The notes: generated from the sequence alone by a model not told the origin. 64,000 nucleotides of DNA from Primulina eburnea (GCF_022965805.1 NC_133108.1:24085545-24149544); one strand, 5' to 3'; shown: positions 1-11,708, counted from the stretch's first letter. Program-made: numbers and translations.

Positions 1-2318
1 CTGGCGCCCACCTCTCGTCTCCTCATGCTCGTCCTCACCTACATCGATCAAGTCTAGTGAGTCTAAAGACTCAACATGTATAAACAGAGAATAACAAATA
101 ATACGTAATAAAACCACATGCATTTTCAAAGTAGATCGTACATACTAAAATTTGAACGTAATTACATAAACATAGACCTGCCAAAATTTCATAAAACATT
201 TCTTAAACATGCATGCATCATACATACTTGAACACACATAAACATAATCATTTTTGCGTAGAGATATGTTTCAAACCAAGTGACCCATATATAAATGCGC
301 ATGATTAGACTAAACCACAGTACTGGACTGGCAGGGATATCCACTACCACATACATGAGATCCCCGGTTTCATAAATTTCATAAAACATTTCTTAAACAT
401 GCATGCATCATACATACTTTACCGCTTTCCAATCCCGATCTAAACCCGGTCATGCTTTACCAAGGTGGAGAGGTCATCAGCCACGTTCACCGACTTCAAA
501 ACCCGTTCATAATTGGTCACAAGACAATTAGCATACCTTAAAAACATAAAATATTTTCGTTGCATGTCGAACATACTTAAAAATGTCGAGGCTTTGTTGG
601 AATGCTCTGGACATGTTACCCTAACCACAGCAGCAAAGATTCAGAAAATCCCAACGAAGCCTGCAACCAAACTTTAGAAAACATGAAGAACATGCACAAA
701 TTTTCACAGCTTGAGCGATGTCACGGTAAAAATCATATCTCCTTCATTTCTTATCAGAAAAATACAAATTTACTGTCAAATCGAAGATAACACGACGTAC
801 TATAATGCATATGTTGAAAGTATGTTCAGAAAATTGACAAAAAATTTGCAGTACTTGAATTGACAGCAAACATGGTTCTGTGATGTATAAACAAATCTTT
901 CCTTGAGCGATGTCACGATATAAATCATATCTCCCTCATTTCGTATTAGAAAAATAAGAATTTACTGTCAAATCAAAGATAACATGATGTACTACAATCC
1001 ATATGTTGAAAGTATGTTCAGACAATCGATGGAAAAGTCACAATACTTGAATTGACAGCAAATACGGTTCTGTGATGTAAAAACAAATCTTTCCTTGAGC
1101 GATGTCACGATAAAAATCATATCTCCCTCATTTTTTATCAGAAGAATATGAATTAACTGTCAAATCAAAGATAACACGATGTACTACAATTCATATGTTG
1201 AAAGAATGTTTAAAAAATCGACGGAAAAATTACAGTACTTGAATTGACAGCGAACATGGTTCTGCGTTCTAAAAAAACTCTTTCCTTGAGCAGTCACACA
1301 AAAAAAGGCCATATCTCATCTGTGTCTTGTCCAAAAATTATGAATTTACTGTCAAATCGAAGAAAACGCAACGTACTACAATTTTTTTGTTGAAAATATT
1401 TTCAGAAACCAATCGTTTATAACGTACTTGCTCAAACGTGAGATTTAAAATTTGTTTGAAATCGTTTCAAACAAATTTCCTCAAACTTTGCACATAATAA
1501 CCAAATTTTCACGCATAACATATATCAAAATATCTACTATGACAAGATCAATGCATTGAATAAAATATTATACATTCCTTGATCTTTAAAACCCTTGAAA
1601 CGACGACACCAAAAGGGGAAGGATGCGATGGTTGATCCGGGATGGATTGCAGCACGATTATTTGAAGAAAACCGAACTTGAATCACTGAAAATCTAGGGG
1701 CAAGGCGGTTGCCGGAAGAGAACTCTAAGAACCCTAAGTTTTCTCACAAAATAATTTAATGAAGAGGAAATGAAATGTGTGTGTGTGTTATCCTGAATGT
1801 GTGTGTGTGTGCGTGTGTGTGTGCGTGAGTTTTAATTTAATTATTGAATACAATTTGCTTAATTACAAAATTAAAATGCTAAATAAAATGCTAACTCAAT
1901 TAACAAAATACTACACATACTAATCTTTAATAAAATCCACTAATTTAATATAAAATGAACAAGTGTTAAATCTTTAAAAATTTTAAATCATAAAAATCAC
2001 CTAGCAAATAAATTAGGATTTAAAAATGCTATAAACTTAATAAATCATTTTAAATTTCACATTCTTAACTTGAAATAAAATACCCCATTTTTCAAATCGC
2101 CCAAATCGTCGCCGGTCTCATTTCCTGATCTCGCGTCGACTAATCGGTTGAAACATAAACTCAAGAAAATATTTTAACGTGCATCATATAAATATTAATA
2201 ATTTAAAATAATGCAAATTCATAAATCATGCATCACTAAAATCATTTAAACTTAATTAAATAATTTATCAATTTAAATAAATGGATGAGCTTTACGTGTA
2301 CTGGTTTTGGGCTCTACA
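1..2318 (-). repeat. LTR of family E, minus strand, left end outside window
   Basis: This is the reverse complement, with divergence, of the LTR at 52634-55302. Its right end (2287-2318) matches the inverted start of that LTR, and 1-75 matches the inverted stretch near 54955-55025. About 280 bp of the LTR should lie left of the window. It interrupts the reading frame of element C at 2319. No internal retroviral sequence is attached on the right, so it is probably a solo LTR. Short open frames inside it, including an apparent Met start at 2285, are not genes. A (TG)n run lies near 1772-1826. Confidence 0.85.
711..1440. repeat. 192-bp tandem repeat, about 3.7 copies
   Basis: Units begin with TTGAGCGATGTCACG or a close variant at 711, 903, 1095 and 1286, giving spacings of 192, 192 and 191 bases. 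The last unit is partial and more diverged. The array lies inside the minus-strand E-family LTR. The other E copy (52634-55302) seems to have only one diverged unit around 53460-53650, so the array expanded in this copy or its sublineage. Confidence 0.85.
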
Positions 2319-2805
2319 AAGTAGTTGAAGAAATTTTTCCAGAAATGGTTAAAATTGTGACTGAATCAACAAATAAGGCCTTGGTAATCTTTAATAAAGA
2401 AGACAAGGAGCAAGAACCAGAATCATCTGAAGCTTTGTCTCCTCAGATACCAATGGCTACTAATTCCATGATAGAAGACATTCAGTTCAACCTTCTCCAT
2501 TTTATTTCATCGATTTCTGATATCAAGTCAACCCAATTGCTGCACACTTTGAAGATTGAATCTATGAAGGGTAATACAATGAAGAACGTACACGAGGTTA
2601 CAAAGGTTATCACTTCCATATTTCTTCAACTAGATCACTTAAAGAAAGACAGAGTGACGGTTCAAGCTCATTTCCAGACTCAAGACATGTTCAAAAATCT
2701 CTTTGAATTTTTGGAAATAGTAGTGACAAAGAGAATGGATCTGATGCAAAAACAAATAATTAATGCAATATCTAATGTTGCTTCGGAAATCCGTGCGTTA
2801 TACAG
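2319..2805 (+). pseudogene. Element C reading frame, 5' fragment, unknown product
   Basis: This is an open frame of about 162 codons, rich in helix-forming residues and in Ile, Leu, Lys and Glu spaced as in a coiled coil. I do not recognise a named domain. Its true start lies upstream: the first dozen residues of the apparent frame from 2285 belong to the inverted E-family LTR that truncates it. Element A interrupts the frame at 2805/11596, and removing A and one TACAG copy keeps the frame open to a stop at 11708. The frame ends about 260 bp before a PPT and a copia-like LTR, so it is probably an internal ORF of a large non-autonomous LTR element rather than a host gene. It resembles repeat-associated predicted proteins I recall from Gesneriaceae, with low certainty. 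Confidence 0.6.
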
Positions 2806-2940
2806 TGTAATGCCCAGAACACTGATTGACATTTTTGAATTGATAGATATGTTATGGATAATGTATATAGAGATCAGATGTAAGAAATAAAGAAGTTTGG
2901 CATGAAACATAGGAATTTGTGAAGGTGAGGCCGAAACCAC

Positions 2941-3207
2941 ACTGCACCCGCGGTCCAAGAGCCACCGCACCCGCGGTGCATGGATAGAAACTTGGGCATT
3001 TTTACAGTGTAGTGACCGCACCCGCGGTGCAACCAAGACCGCACCCGCGGTAGATGTCCAGTAGGGTAGGAAATTTTATTCGAAGCAAGACCGCACCCGT
3101 GGTGCAACCAAGACCGCACCCACGGTCGTCGAATTTCAGGAAATGAAATTGGTGCCGAGAGCACAGCGCACCCGCGCTCCTGAATCTACCGCACCCGCGG
3201 TGTTGCA
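2941..3207. repeat. Array of eight GC-rich palindromes in A 5' LTR
   Basis: The 14-bp motif ACCGCACCCGCGGT (arms ACCGC/GCGGT around a 4-base core) or a close variant occurs eight times in about 260 bp. One unit near 3166 reads AGCGCACCCGCGCT: both arms changed, so the palindrome is kept. The array ends about 45 bp before the TATA box. The 3' LTR has the matching array at 9784-10045. Confidence 0.9.
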
Positions 3208-3246
3208 TGCGAGAAATCCACCATCTCTTCTTGAGTTGACACATGG

Positions 3247-3260
3247 CATATATATATATA
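3247..3260 (+). promoter_or_regulatory. Likely TATA box of element A 5' LTR
   Basis: An alternating CATATATATATATA tract lies about 45 bp after the palindrome array, in the part of the LTR where U3 should end. The same tract is in the 3' LTR at 10088-10101. Confidence 0.6.
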
Positions 3261-4754
3261 GTTGGGCGATGAGTTTTCATTTCCTTCTCATATTCAGCTG
3301 GAAAAACCGAGAGCATACCTTAGAACTTGCAAGGGTTGTGGCTAGAATTGAGATTGTGCAAGATATATTCATCCAAACTTCAATATAAGCATAGATTTGT
3401 GTTCCTTGCATCAAGAGCTATCTAAGGATGTAAGTTTGGTTAAGTTTCAGTATGATTTAGATTTCATATGGTGAAAGAATTATGATATGATGAGTATATT
3501 ATGTTCTTGAAATATTGAGCATAGCATATTCGTAATTGGATCGAAGAAATGATATCGTATGCTATCGTTATAAGATTCCAGCAGATATGTATATGAAGGG
3601 ATACCAATTTTGAGATAAGAATGCATATATGGGGATAATTATGAGTTGGTAAAGATAGATTATCATTGTTTTAATTGATCGGTATCGCCAGACTATGCCG
3701 TTATACCGTCGAACTGTATCAAGATTTGATATTGAACCGTATTAGCATTGGTTGAATGGTGGTTTGACCTTATATATATGCATACATTGCTATTTCAGAT
3801 TTGGTTTGACAGATTTGATATCAAGAATACGAGACTTCGACTTCTACGAACGACAAGAAGGTATAATTCATGTGATTATAGGGAAGACTCGACTCGAATC
3901 AGATTTGATTGGAGTTTCCCAACAAAATCACATACTAGATTTATTGTTTATTTCTTTGATATGATTTGGATTTGTTTATAGATTTATATTCAAATCTCTT
4001 GATATGATCATGCTTTGTCTATAGATTTATATTCAAGCATTGAGATAGGAGAGTCGTTGACTAGACGTTCGGTGTATCGACGCATAGGAGCAGACTTCCT
4101 CCGATTGTAGACATTCGATACAGACACGACCGAAGTCTAGGAGTAAGACGTACAGTTACCCCGATTGGGAGGGTAGGTAACAGACAGTGACGTCTTATTC
4201 ACCCCGGAATCCCTAGAGTAGAGTCGAGTTGAGTCAAGACATGAGTTGATTTGCATTGCATGTTTTTGTAGATTGGTTTCATAGACTATGGAACCTATGA
4301 TTTATGTTACATGCATGAGATTGTGCTTTATGATTTTATTATGCATATGCATGTATACATGTTTTATACTGGGATTTGTTCTCACCGGAGTTTCCGGCTG
4401 TTGTTATGTCTGTATGTGTGCGTAACAACAGGTGGGGCAGGATCTGGGTCACGACAGAGATGAGTTCGAGATAGCGTGGTGACTACGGGCGCAGAAGATG
4501 ACTAGTGGCTTTTATTAGACTTGGACTACTTGTATTTTGGTATTTTGTATTAAACACTAGTTCGGATGGATGCATTAGAACAAGACACGGTTATTATGTT
4601 TGTACATTATGTTTGTTGTAATTTAATAAAGAAAGATTATGCTTAGTATTAACATTTGATTTAATGTTAAAAAGCGAAAATTTGACCCACACTTTCTCAT
4701 AGATCCATTTTATCCCAGATAGAATTTAGTTAGAGCCCGGGTCCCCACAACAGG

Positions 4755-4766
4755 TGGTATCAGAGC
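4755..4766 (+). other. Element A primer-binding site (tRNA-Met type)
   Basis: TGGTATCAGAGC, the usual plant PBS complementary to initiator tRNA-Met, lies five bases after the 5' LTR end. Confidence 0.9.
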
Positions 4767-5008
4767 TGTAGGTTCTGTAGACTGAGATAGAATAGAATGA
4801 GCGGGGTAGATCGAGTCATCTTCCTTGCTTTTGATGTGCTAGCATGATTTATTGCTTTCCTTATTATGTGTTGTATTATATCTGAGTTGATTTACAGCAT
4901 ATAATTGCCAAGACTGAATCAGAACCGATTCTGGATCAGAGGTATATGATCAGAGGAGGGCTGAGACAGCTTGTATAGACTGTGTACTAACCTGTTTGAT
5001 AACCAGAT

Positions 5009-6454
5009 ATGCCGCCTAGAAGGATACCGCAACTAGCTGCAGGACAAGTGCCAGAACAGTGGAGTACGTTAGGTACTCAGATGGACGTAACCGCTACTCC
5101 AATAGAGACTCTATTGAAGCGGTTTCAGTCGTTTCGACCCCCGACTTTGAAAGGCACTGAGAATGCAGCGGATTGCGAAAGCTGACTGGATGATATAGAA
5201 ATGTTATTTGAATCACTTGCCTATTCAGATGAACGTAGAGTGAAACTGATCGGACATCAATTGCAGGAAGTGGCCAAGAGCTGGTGGCTAACGGCGAAAC
5301 GAGCCCTAGAACATGGAGGTATTGATATTACTTGGAAAGTTTTTAAAGATGAATTTTATCAACGTTTCTTTCCAGTATCATACCGAAAAGACAAAGGGGC
5401 AGAGTTCGCCAACTTGAGACAGGGCCAATGGAACAAAGAGGAGTATGTTGCCAAATTATCGTCCTTGCTTCGATTTGCACCACATGTAGCAGGGAATGAT
5501 GAGGTAGTTTCCGATCAGTTCATAAATGGTTTGAATCCAGATATCTTCACCTTAGTGAACACGGGGCGACCCAACACTTTTTCTGAGGCATTGAATCGAG
5601 CGAAGGGAGCAGAGGCTGGCTTGATTAGGCAGCGAGGAGCTTCCTACAGTTCTCAGGGTCAGAGACCGACGCCACCGCCCGCCGTACAGTTTCCACTACC
5701 TCCTCCTCGATATGATAGTGGAAGCAGTAGTGGCAAGAAAGAGTTTTTGAAGGCTAAGGGTAAGCAGTTCAAGAGAGCAGGGAGCATTTCGTCGAGCTCC
5801 AGTGGATCTCGACAGAGAGGTCAGAGTCAGAGCTCAGAGTACAGTGGTGTTTATTGCAGTTCGTGTGGTGGTAGGCATGCCACTGAGCAGTGCCAGGGAG
5901 TGATGGGCAGATGTAACTATTGCAGACAGCCGGGACACTTCGCCAGAGTTTGTCCTCAAAAAGGTGCCCAGAGATTTCAGAGTGCAGGGTCATCAGCTTC
6001 AGTAGCTCAGCCCGAGAGGCAAGCTTCGTCTGTCCATTCCTTCCAGCCCATGCCCACACAGTCCCAGCCTAGAGCCAGAGGTGGCCAGACAGTGAGCCAA
6101 CCTCCCAGACAACAGGCTCAGGTGTTTGCATTGACAGAGGAACAGGCACAGAACGCGCCAGATGACGTGATTGCAGGTAACTGTTTTCTTTGCGGTTATC
6201 CTGCATATGTATTGATAGATACAGGTGCATCACATACATTCATATCAGAGCGTTTTGCATTATTGCATTCCTTGCCTGTCGAGTCAATGTCTACTGTAGT
6301 ATATATTTCTTCTCCGTTGGGAAGTGGTCTTATATCTGTGACTTCAGTTAGACATTGTATACTACAGTTTGAGGGGCATGAAATTGATTTTGACTGTGTT
6401 GTACTTGGTTTATCTGATTTTGATTGCATTGTCGGGATTGACATGTTGACTTAG
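5009..6454 (+). pseudogene. Element A gag and protease part of gag-pol
   Basis: The start at 5009 begins MPPRR, as in the homologous frame of element G. A TGA at 5183-5185 replaces a Trp codon that G keeps. Downstream are the Gag capsid-like domain (around the SWWLTAKRALE and [12 protein letters not shown] stretches), a Ser/Gln/Pro-rich linker, a CCHC zinc knuckle (C-N-Y-C..GH..C near 5914-5955) and an aspartic protease with the active-site triplet DTG near 6220. A TAG at 6452-6454, where G has Lys, ends the segment just after the protease. Gag would package element RNA and the protease would cleave the polyprotein. The two stops make this copy non-functional. Confidence 0.9.
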
Positions 6455-7864
6455 TACAAAGCTACCGTAGACTGCTTTCACAAGATTGTCAGATTCAGAC
6501 CTGAAATGACAGAAGAGTGGAAATTCTATGGTAAGGGTTTCAGATCTCGGATTCACTTAGTATCTGCTCTGACTATGAGTAGATTGTTGCATAAAGGAGC
6601 AGAAGGGTTCCTTGTTTATTCTGTAGATCTGCAGAAATCGAGCCCGGCATTGGCAGATTTGCAAGTAGTACGGGAGTTTGCAGATGTATTTCCTGACGAG
6701 ATTCCAGGGTTACCTCCAGCTCGAGAGGTAGATTTTAGCATTGATCTGATTCCAGGTACCGTGCCTATTTCGAGAGCTCCGTATAGGATGTCACCGATAG
6801 AGCTGAAAGAACTAAAAGCACAGTTAGAAGATCTTCTAGCCAAGGGATATATCAGACCTAGTGTATCTCCTTGGGGCGCTCCAGTGCTATTTGTGCGAAA
6901 GAAATACGGTTCGATGAGATTGTGTATAGATTACAGGCAACTGAACAAGGCAACGATAAAGAACAAATATCATTTGCCTAGAATCGACGACTTATTTGAT
7001 CAGCTGCAGGGATCTTCTATCTATTCCAAGATTGATTTGCGATCGGGATATCATCAACTCAGATTTCGAGATGTTGATATACCGAAGACAGCATTCCGGA
7101 CCAGGTATGGACACTACGAGTTTGTTGTCATGCCTTTTGGTTTAACGAATGCTCCAGCGGTGTTTATGAGTTTGATGAACCGCATCTTTCAGAAGTACTT
7201 GGATGAGTTTGTGATTGTTTTTATTAATGATATTTTGGTGTACTCTAAGAATCTGAATGAGCATGCCAATCATTTGAGAATTGTGTTGCAAACACTGAGA
7301 AATGAAAGATTATATGCTAAGCTGTCAAAATGTGAGTTTTGGCTGATACAGGTTGTCTTCTTGGGTCATATTATATCTGGAGATGGTATTTCTGTTGATC
7401 CGAGTAAAGTTGAAGCTGTTATCAGTTGGCCGAGACCGACTTCTGTGCCAGAGATACGCAGTTTCATGGGTCTAGCATGGTACTATAGAAGATTCATCAA
7501 AGATTTCTCAAGCATTGCGGAACCGATTACCCAGTTGACACAGAAGAATACGCCATTTGTGTGGTCTGAAGATTGTGAGTCTAGCTTCTTAGAATTGAAG
7601 AAGAGGCTGACCAGTGCACCTGTCTTGATGATTCCTTCAGGTACGGGCGATTTCGTTGTATATGGTGATGCATCTCACAGAGGGTTGGGGTGTGTTCTTA
7701 TGCAACGAGGTCATGTGATCGCATATGCCTCTAGACAGCTGGAGCCACACGAGACTCGATACCCAATTCATGATCTTGAATTGGCGGCTATTGTATTTGC
7801 ATTGAAGATTTGGCGTCATTATCTTTATGGCGAGAAATGTGAGATCTACTCCACAAGAGCCTGA
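6455..7864 (+). pseudogene. Element A reverse transcriptase and RNase H
   Basis: This continues in the same frame after the TAG at 6452. RT motifs [35 protein letters not shown] and MPFGLTNAP are all present. The catalytic motif is FIND instead of the FVDD seen in element G: an Asn codon at 7226-7228 replaces the first catalytic Asp, so the polymerase should be inactive. RNase H follows ([10 protein letters not shown], with Gly where G has Cys). A 4-base deletion near 7852, in the SDHKSLKYL stretch, shifts the frame and ends it at 7864. Confidence 0.9.
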
Positions 7865-9547
7865 AATACCTGTTTTCTCAATCTGAGTTGAACATGAGAC
7901 AGCGTAGATGGCTCGATTTGTTGAAAGACTTTGATTGCGAAATCAAATACTATCCAGGGAAGTCAAATGCAGCAGCAGACGTCTTGAGTCGAAAGGTTTG
8001 TGCTTTATCCTTATCGACGATAGGTGTTTCGAATTTAGTTAAAGATTGCTGTTTGTCTGGATTAGCATTTGATACAGGTAGTAGACCATTGCTACTTGCT
8101 TCAATTCAAGTTGAGCCAGATCTGATTATGCGAATTAAAGAGGCACAAAGAACGGATCAGAATGTTCAGAGGTCAATTCAGATGGTCAGATCAGGGCATG
8201 TGTCAGAATATTAGGCACGTGATCATGTGCTATACGTGAATAACCAGTCTTGTAGTGCCAGATGTTTTAGATTTGAAACAACGGATATTGTCAGAAGCGC
8301 ACTGTAGTAGGTTTAGCATTCATCCTGGAGGCCGTAAAATGTACAATGATCTCAAGACACAATTCTGGTGGAAACAGATGAAGACAGATATCGCAGAATT
8401 TGTGTCTAAATGCTTAAATTGCCAACAGGTGAAGGCCGAGAGAAAGAAGCCCGGAGGTTTACTTCAGAGTTTGTCTATTCCAGAATGGAAATGGGATCAC
8501 ATTTCCATGGATTTCGTGACGATGTTACCTCGATCATCTCGGGGCTGTGATGCGATTTGGGTCATCATTGATCGACTGACCAAATCAGCATGCTTTATTC
8601 CATACAGAATGACATACCGACACGATCAGATGGCAGATTTGTATGTCAGAGAGGTTGTCAGATTGCATGGTGTGCCGAAGTCTATCATATCAGATCGTGA
8701 TTCACGATTCATTTCACACTTTTGGCACAGCTTGCAGCAGGCTTTGGGTACGACATTACACCTGAGTACTGCATATCATCCTCAGACAGACGGTCAGTCA
8801 GAGCGGACTATCCAGACTTTAGAGGACATGTTGAGAGCCGTAGTGCTAGATTTTGGCACTAGTTGGCAAGATTCCCTACCTCTTTGCGAATTCTTGTACA
8901 ACAACAGCTATCAGACGAGTATCGAGATGGCACCGTTTGAAGCTTTGTATGGCAAGAAGTGCAGATCTCCGTTGTACTGGGATGATGTATCTGAGGTACC
9001 AGAACTTGGGCCTTATATGATACGTGAGATGATTGAGAAGGTGAAGATCATTCAGAAAAGAATGAAGACAGCACAAGATAGGCAAGCCAAATACGCCAAT
9101 GTCAGACGTAGACCGTTGGTATTTGAGCAAGGAGACAGAGTATTCTTGAAGATTTCCCCTTTCAGAGGCATTGTCAGATTTGGAAAACGCGGGAAGTTGT
9201 CTCCGAGATACATCGGTCCTTACGAGATTCTGGAAAAGATTGGCGATCGAGCATATCGACTTTCTCTTCCTCCTTCTCTATCCGGGATACATGACGGTTT
9301 TCATGTATCAATGTTGCGTAGATATATGCCAGATATTTCTCATGTCATTCACCCTGACGAGGCCGAGCTTTATCAGACTTTGAGCTATGTCGAGCAACCG
9401 ATACAGATTCTGGATCGGAAAGAAAAACAGCTCAGGACGAAGACTATTCCGCTAGTGAAAGTCCAATGGAGTCGTCATGGCATCGAAGAAGCGACTTGGG
9501 AGACAGAAGCAGATATGAGACAGAAACATCCCGAGTTATTTACATGA
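7865..9547 (+). pseudogene. Element A RNase H tail, integrase and chromodomain
   Basis: After the frameshift the homology resumes at [19 protein letters not shown] at about 8212-8214 replaces Gln, and a further one-base shift lies near 8250. From about 8255 the frame is open to 9547: HHCC zinc finger (H..H..CLNC), catalytic core with Asp in MDFV, Asp in SDRD and Glu in DGQSERT, then a C-terminal chromodomain of the group-II type (ILDRKEKQLRTK ... [15 protein letters not shown]). In chromoviruses this domain is thought to steer integration to heterochromatin. The domain set places A in the Tekay/Del chromoviruses. Confidence 0.9.
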
Positions 9548-9633
9548 TGTAAGTAATTTTTCAGTCTTGATTATATTACTTTTCATGTATGAATTGATAG
9601 ATTGCCTGCGAGTTCGGGGACGAACTCATGTCT

Positions 9634-9647
9634 AAGAGGAGGAGAAA
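9634..9647 (+). other. Element A polypurine tract
   Basis: A purine run (AAGAGGAGGAGAAA) directly abuts the 3' LTR start, as expected for the plus-strand primer of reverse transcription. Confidence 0.9.
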
Positions 9648-11590
9648 TGTAATGCCCAGAACACTGATTGACATTTTTGAATTGATAGATATGTTATGGA
9701 TAATGTATATAGAGATCAGATGTAAGAAATAAAGAAGTTTGGCATAAAACATAGGAATTTGTGAAGGTGAGGCCGAAACCACACCGCACCCGCGGTCCAA
9801 GAGCCACCGCACCCACGGTGCATGGACAGAAACTTGGGCATTTTAACAGTGTAGTGACCGCACCCGCGGTGAAAACAAGACGCACCCGCGGTAGATGTCC
9901 AGTAGGGTAGGAAATTTTATTCGAAGAAAGACCGCACCCGCGGTGCAACCAACACCGCACCCGCGGTCGTCGAATTTCAGGAAATGAAATTGGTGCCGGG
10001 AGCACAGCGCACCCGCGCTCCAGAATCTACCGCACCTGCGTTGTTGCATGCGAGAAATCCACCATCTCTTCTTGAGTTGACACATGGCATATATATATAT
10101 AGTTGGGCGATGAATTTTCATTTCCTTCTCATATTCAGCTTGAAAAACCGAGAGCATACCTTCGAACTTGCAAGGGTTGTGGCTAGAATTGAGATTGTGC
10201 AAGATATATTCATCCAAACTTCAATATAAGCATAGATTTGTGTTCCTTGCATCAAGAGCTACCTAAGGATGTAAGTTTGGTTAAGTTTCAGTATGATTTA
10301 GATTTCATATGTTGAAAAAATTATGATATGATGAGTATATTATGTTCTTGACATATTGAGCATAGCATATTCGTAATTGGATCGAAGAAATGATATCGTA
10401 TGCTATCGTTATAAGATTCCAGCAGATATGTATATGAAGGGATACCAATTTTGAGATAAGAATGCATATATGGTGATAATTATGAGTTGGTAAAGATAGA
10501 TTATCATTGTTTGAATTGATCGGTATCGCCAGACTATGCCGTTATACCGTCGAACTGTATCAAGATTTGATATTGAACCGTATTAGCATTGGTTGAATGG
10601 TGGTTTGACCTTATATATATGCATACATTGCTATTTCAGATTTGGTTTGGCAGATTTGTTATCAAGAATACGAGACTTCGATTTCTACGAACGACAAGAA
10701 GGTATAATTCATGTGATTATAGGGAAGACTCGACTCGAATCATATTTGATTGGAGTTTCCCAACAAAATCACATACTAGATTTATTGTTTATGTCTTTGA
10801 TATGATTTGGATTTGTTTATAGATTTATATTCAAATATCTTGATATGATCATGCTTTGTCTATAGATTTATATTCAAGCATTGAGATAGGAGAGTCGTTG
10901 ACTAGACGTTCGGTGTATCGACGCATAAGAGCATACTTCCTCCGATTGTAGACATTCGATACAGACACGACCGAAGTCTAGGAGTAATACGTACAGTTAC
11001 CCCGATTGGGAGGGTAGGTAACAGACAGTGACGTCTTATTCACCCCGGGATCCCTAGAGTAGAGTCGAGTTGATTCAAGACATGAGTTGATTTGCATTGC
11101 ATGTTTTTATAGATTGGTTTCATAGACTATGGAACCTATGATTTATGTTACATGCATGAGATTGTGCTTTATGATTTTATTATGCATATGCATGTATACA
11201 TGTTTTATACTGGGATTTGTTCTCACCGGAGTTTCCGGCTGTTGTTATGTCTGTATGTGTGCATAACAGCTGGTGGGGCAGGATCTGGGTCACGACAGAG
11301 ATGAGTTCGAGATAGCGTGGTGACTACGGGCGCAGAAGATGACTAGTGGCTTTTAGTAGACTTGGACTACTTGTATTTTGGTATTTTGTATTAAACACTA
11401 GTTCGGATTGATGCATTGGAACAAGACACGGTTATTATGTTTGTACATTATGTGTGTTGTAATTTAATAAAGAAAGATTATGCTTAGTATTAACATTTGA
11501 TTTAATGTTAAAAAGCAAAAATTTGACCCACATTTTCTCACAGATCCATTTAATCCCAGATAGAATTGAGTTAGAGCCCGGGTCCCCACA
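9648..11590 (+). repeat. Element A 3' LTR
   Basis: The 1943-bp copy of the LTR at 2806-4749 is about 2% different by eye. The differences are dense in the palindrome array (9784-10045), where several CpG sites have changed. The TATA tract is at 10088-10101 and the stem-loop at 11226-11238. The TSD copy TACAG follows at 11591-11595. Confidence 0.95.
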
Positions 11591-11595
11591 TACAG

Positions 11596-11708
11596 CAAGG
11601 TTGATGAGTTTGAAAAAAAGAGGGAAGAGGAAGAACAACAGAAGCTATCTAAGAAGAGACCTAGTCAACCGACTGATCAAGGACTAGCTGATAAAATAGA
11701 AAATAAAT
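11596..11708 (+). pseudogene. Element C reading frame, 3' fragment
   Basis: This continues in frame the segment that ends at 2805 once element A and one TSD copy are discounted. It encodes a strongly charged Lys/Glu/Gln tail and ends at a TGA at 11706-11708. The surviving frame across a 5-bp TSD is strong evidence that this was one open frame when A inserted. The function is unknown. Confidence 0.65.

Larger units (their letters stand above)
2806..4749 (+). repeat. Element A 5' LTR
   Basis: The LTR is 1944 bp, starting TGTAATGCCC and ending GGGTCCCCACA. It carries a GC-rich palindrome array (2941-3207), a TATA box near 3247 and a short stem-loop CCGGAGTTTCCGG at 4385-4397 near its 3' end. 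Its copy is at 9648-11590. Confidence 0.95.
2806..11590 (+). mobile_element. Element A: Ty3/gypsy chromovirus (Tekay type), complete but dead
   Basis: This is a full-length LTR element with LTRs at 2806-4749 and 9648-11590, both TG...CA, and a 5-bp TSD TACAG at 2801-2805 and 11591-11595. PBS, gag-pol and PPT are all present in order. It is the same family as element G, with gag-pol very similar along its whole length. The two LTRs differ by roughly 2% by eye. At least three in-frame stops, two frameshifts and an altered RT active site make it non-autonomous. It is inserted in the reading frame of element C. Confidence 0.95.

Noticed and set aside
2285..2318. Apparent Met start of the element C frame
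   Set aside because: These bases are the inverted first 30 or so bases of an E-family LTR (compare 52634-52665), so the start is an artefact of the insertion.
2680..3036. Minus-strand frame of 118 codons at the A insertion point
   Set aside because: It spans the C frame/LTR junction and consists of antisense C sequence plus the palindrome array.
2874..3316. Open frames with repeated RVRSWLHRGCG-like words in A and G LTRs
   Set aside because: They are translations of the GC-rich palindrome arrays on either strand and shift with the array; not proteins.
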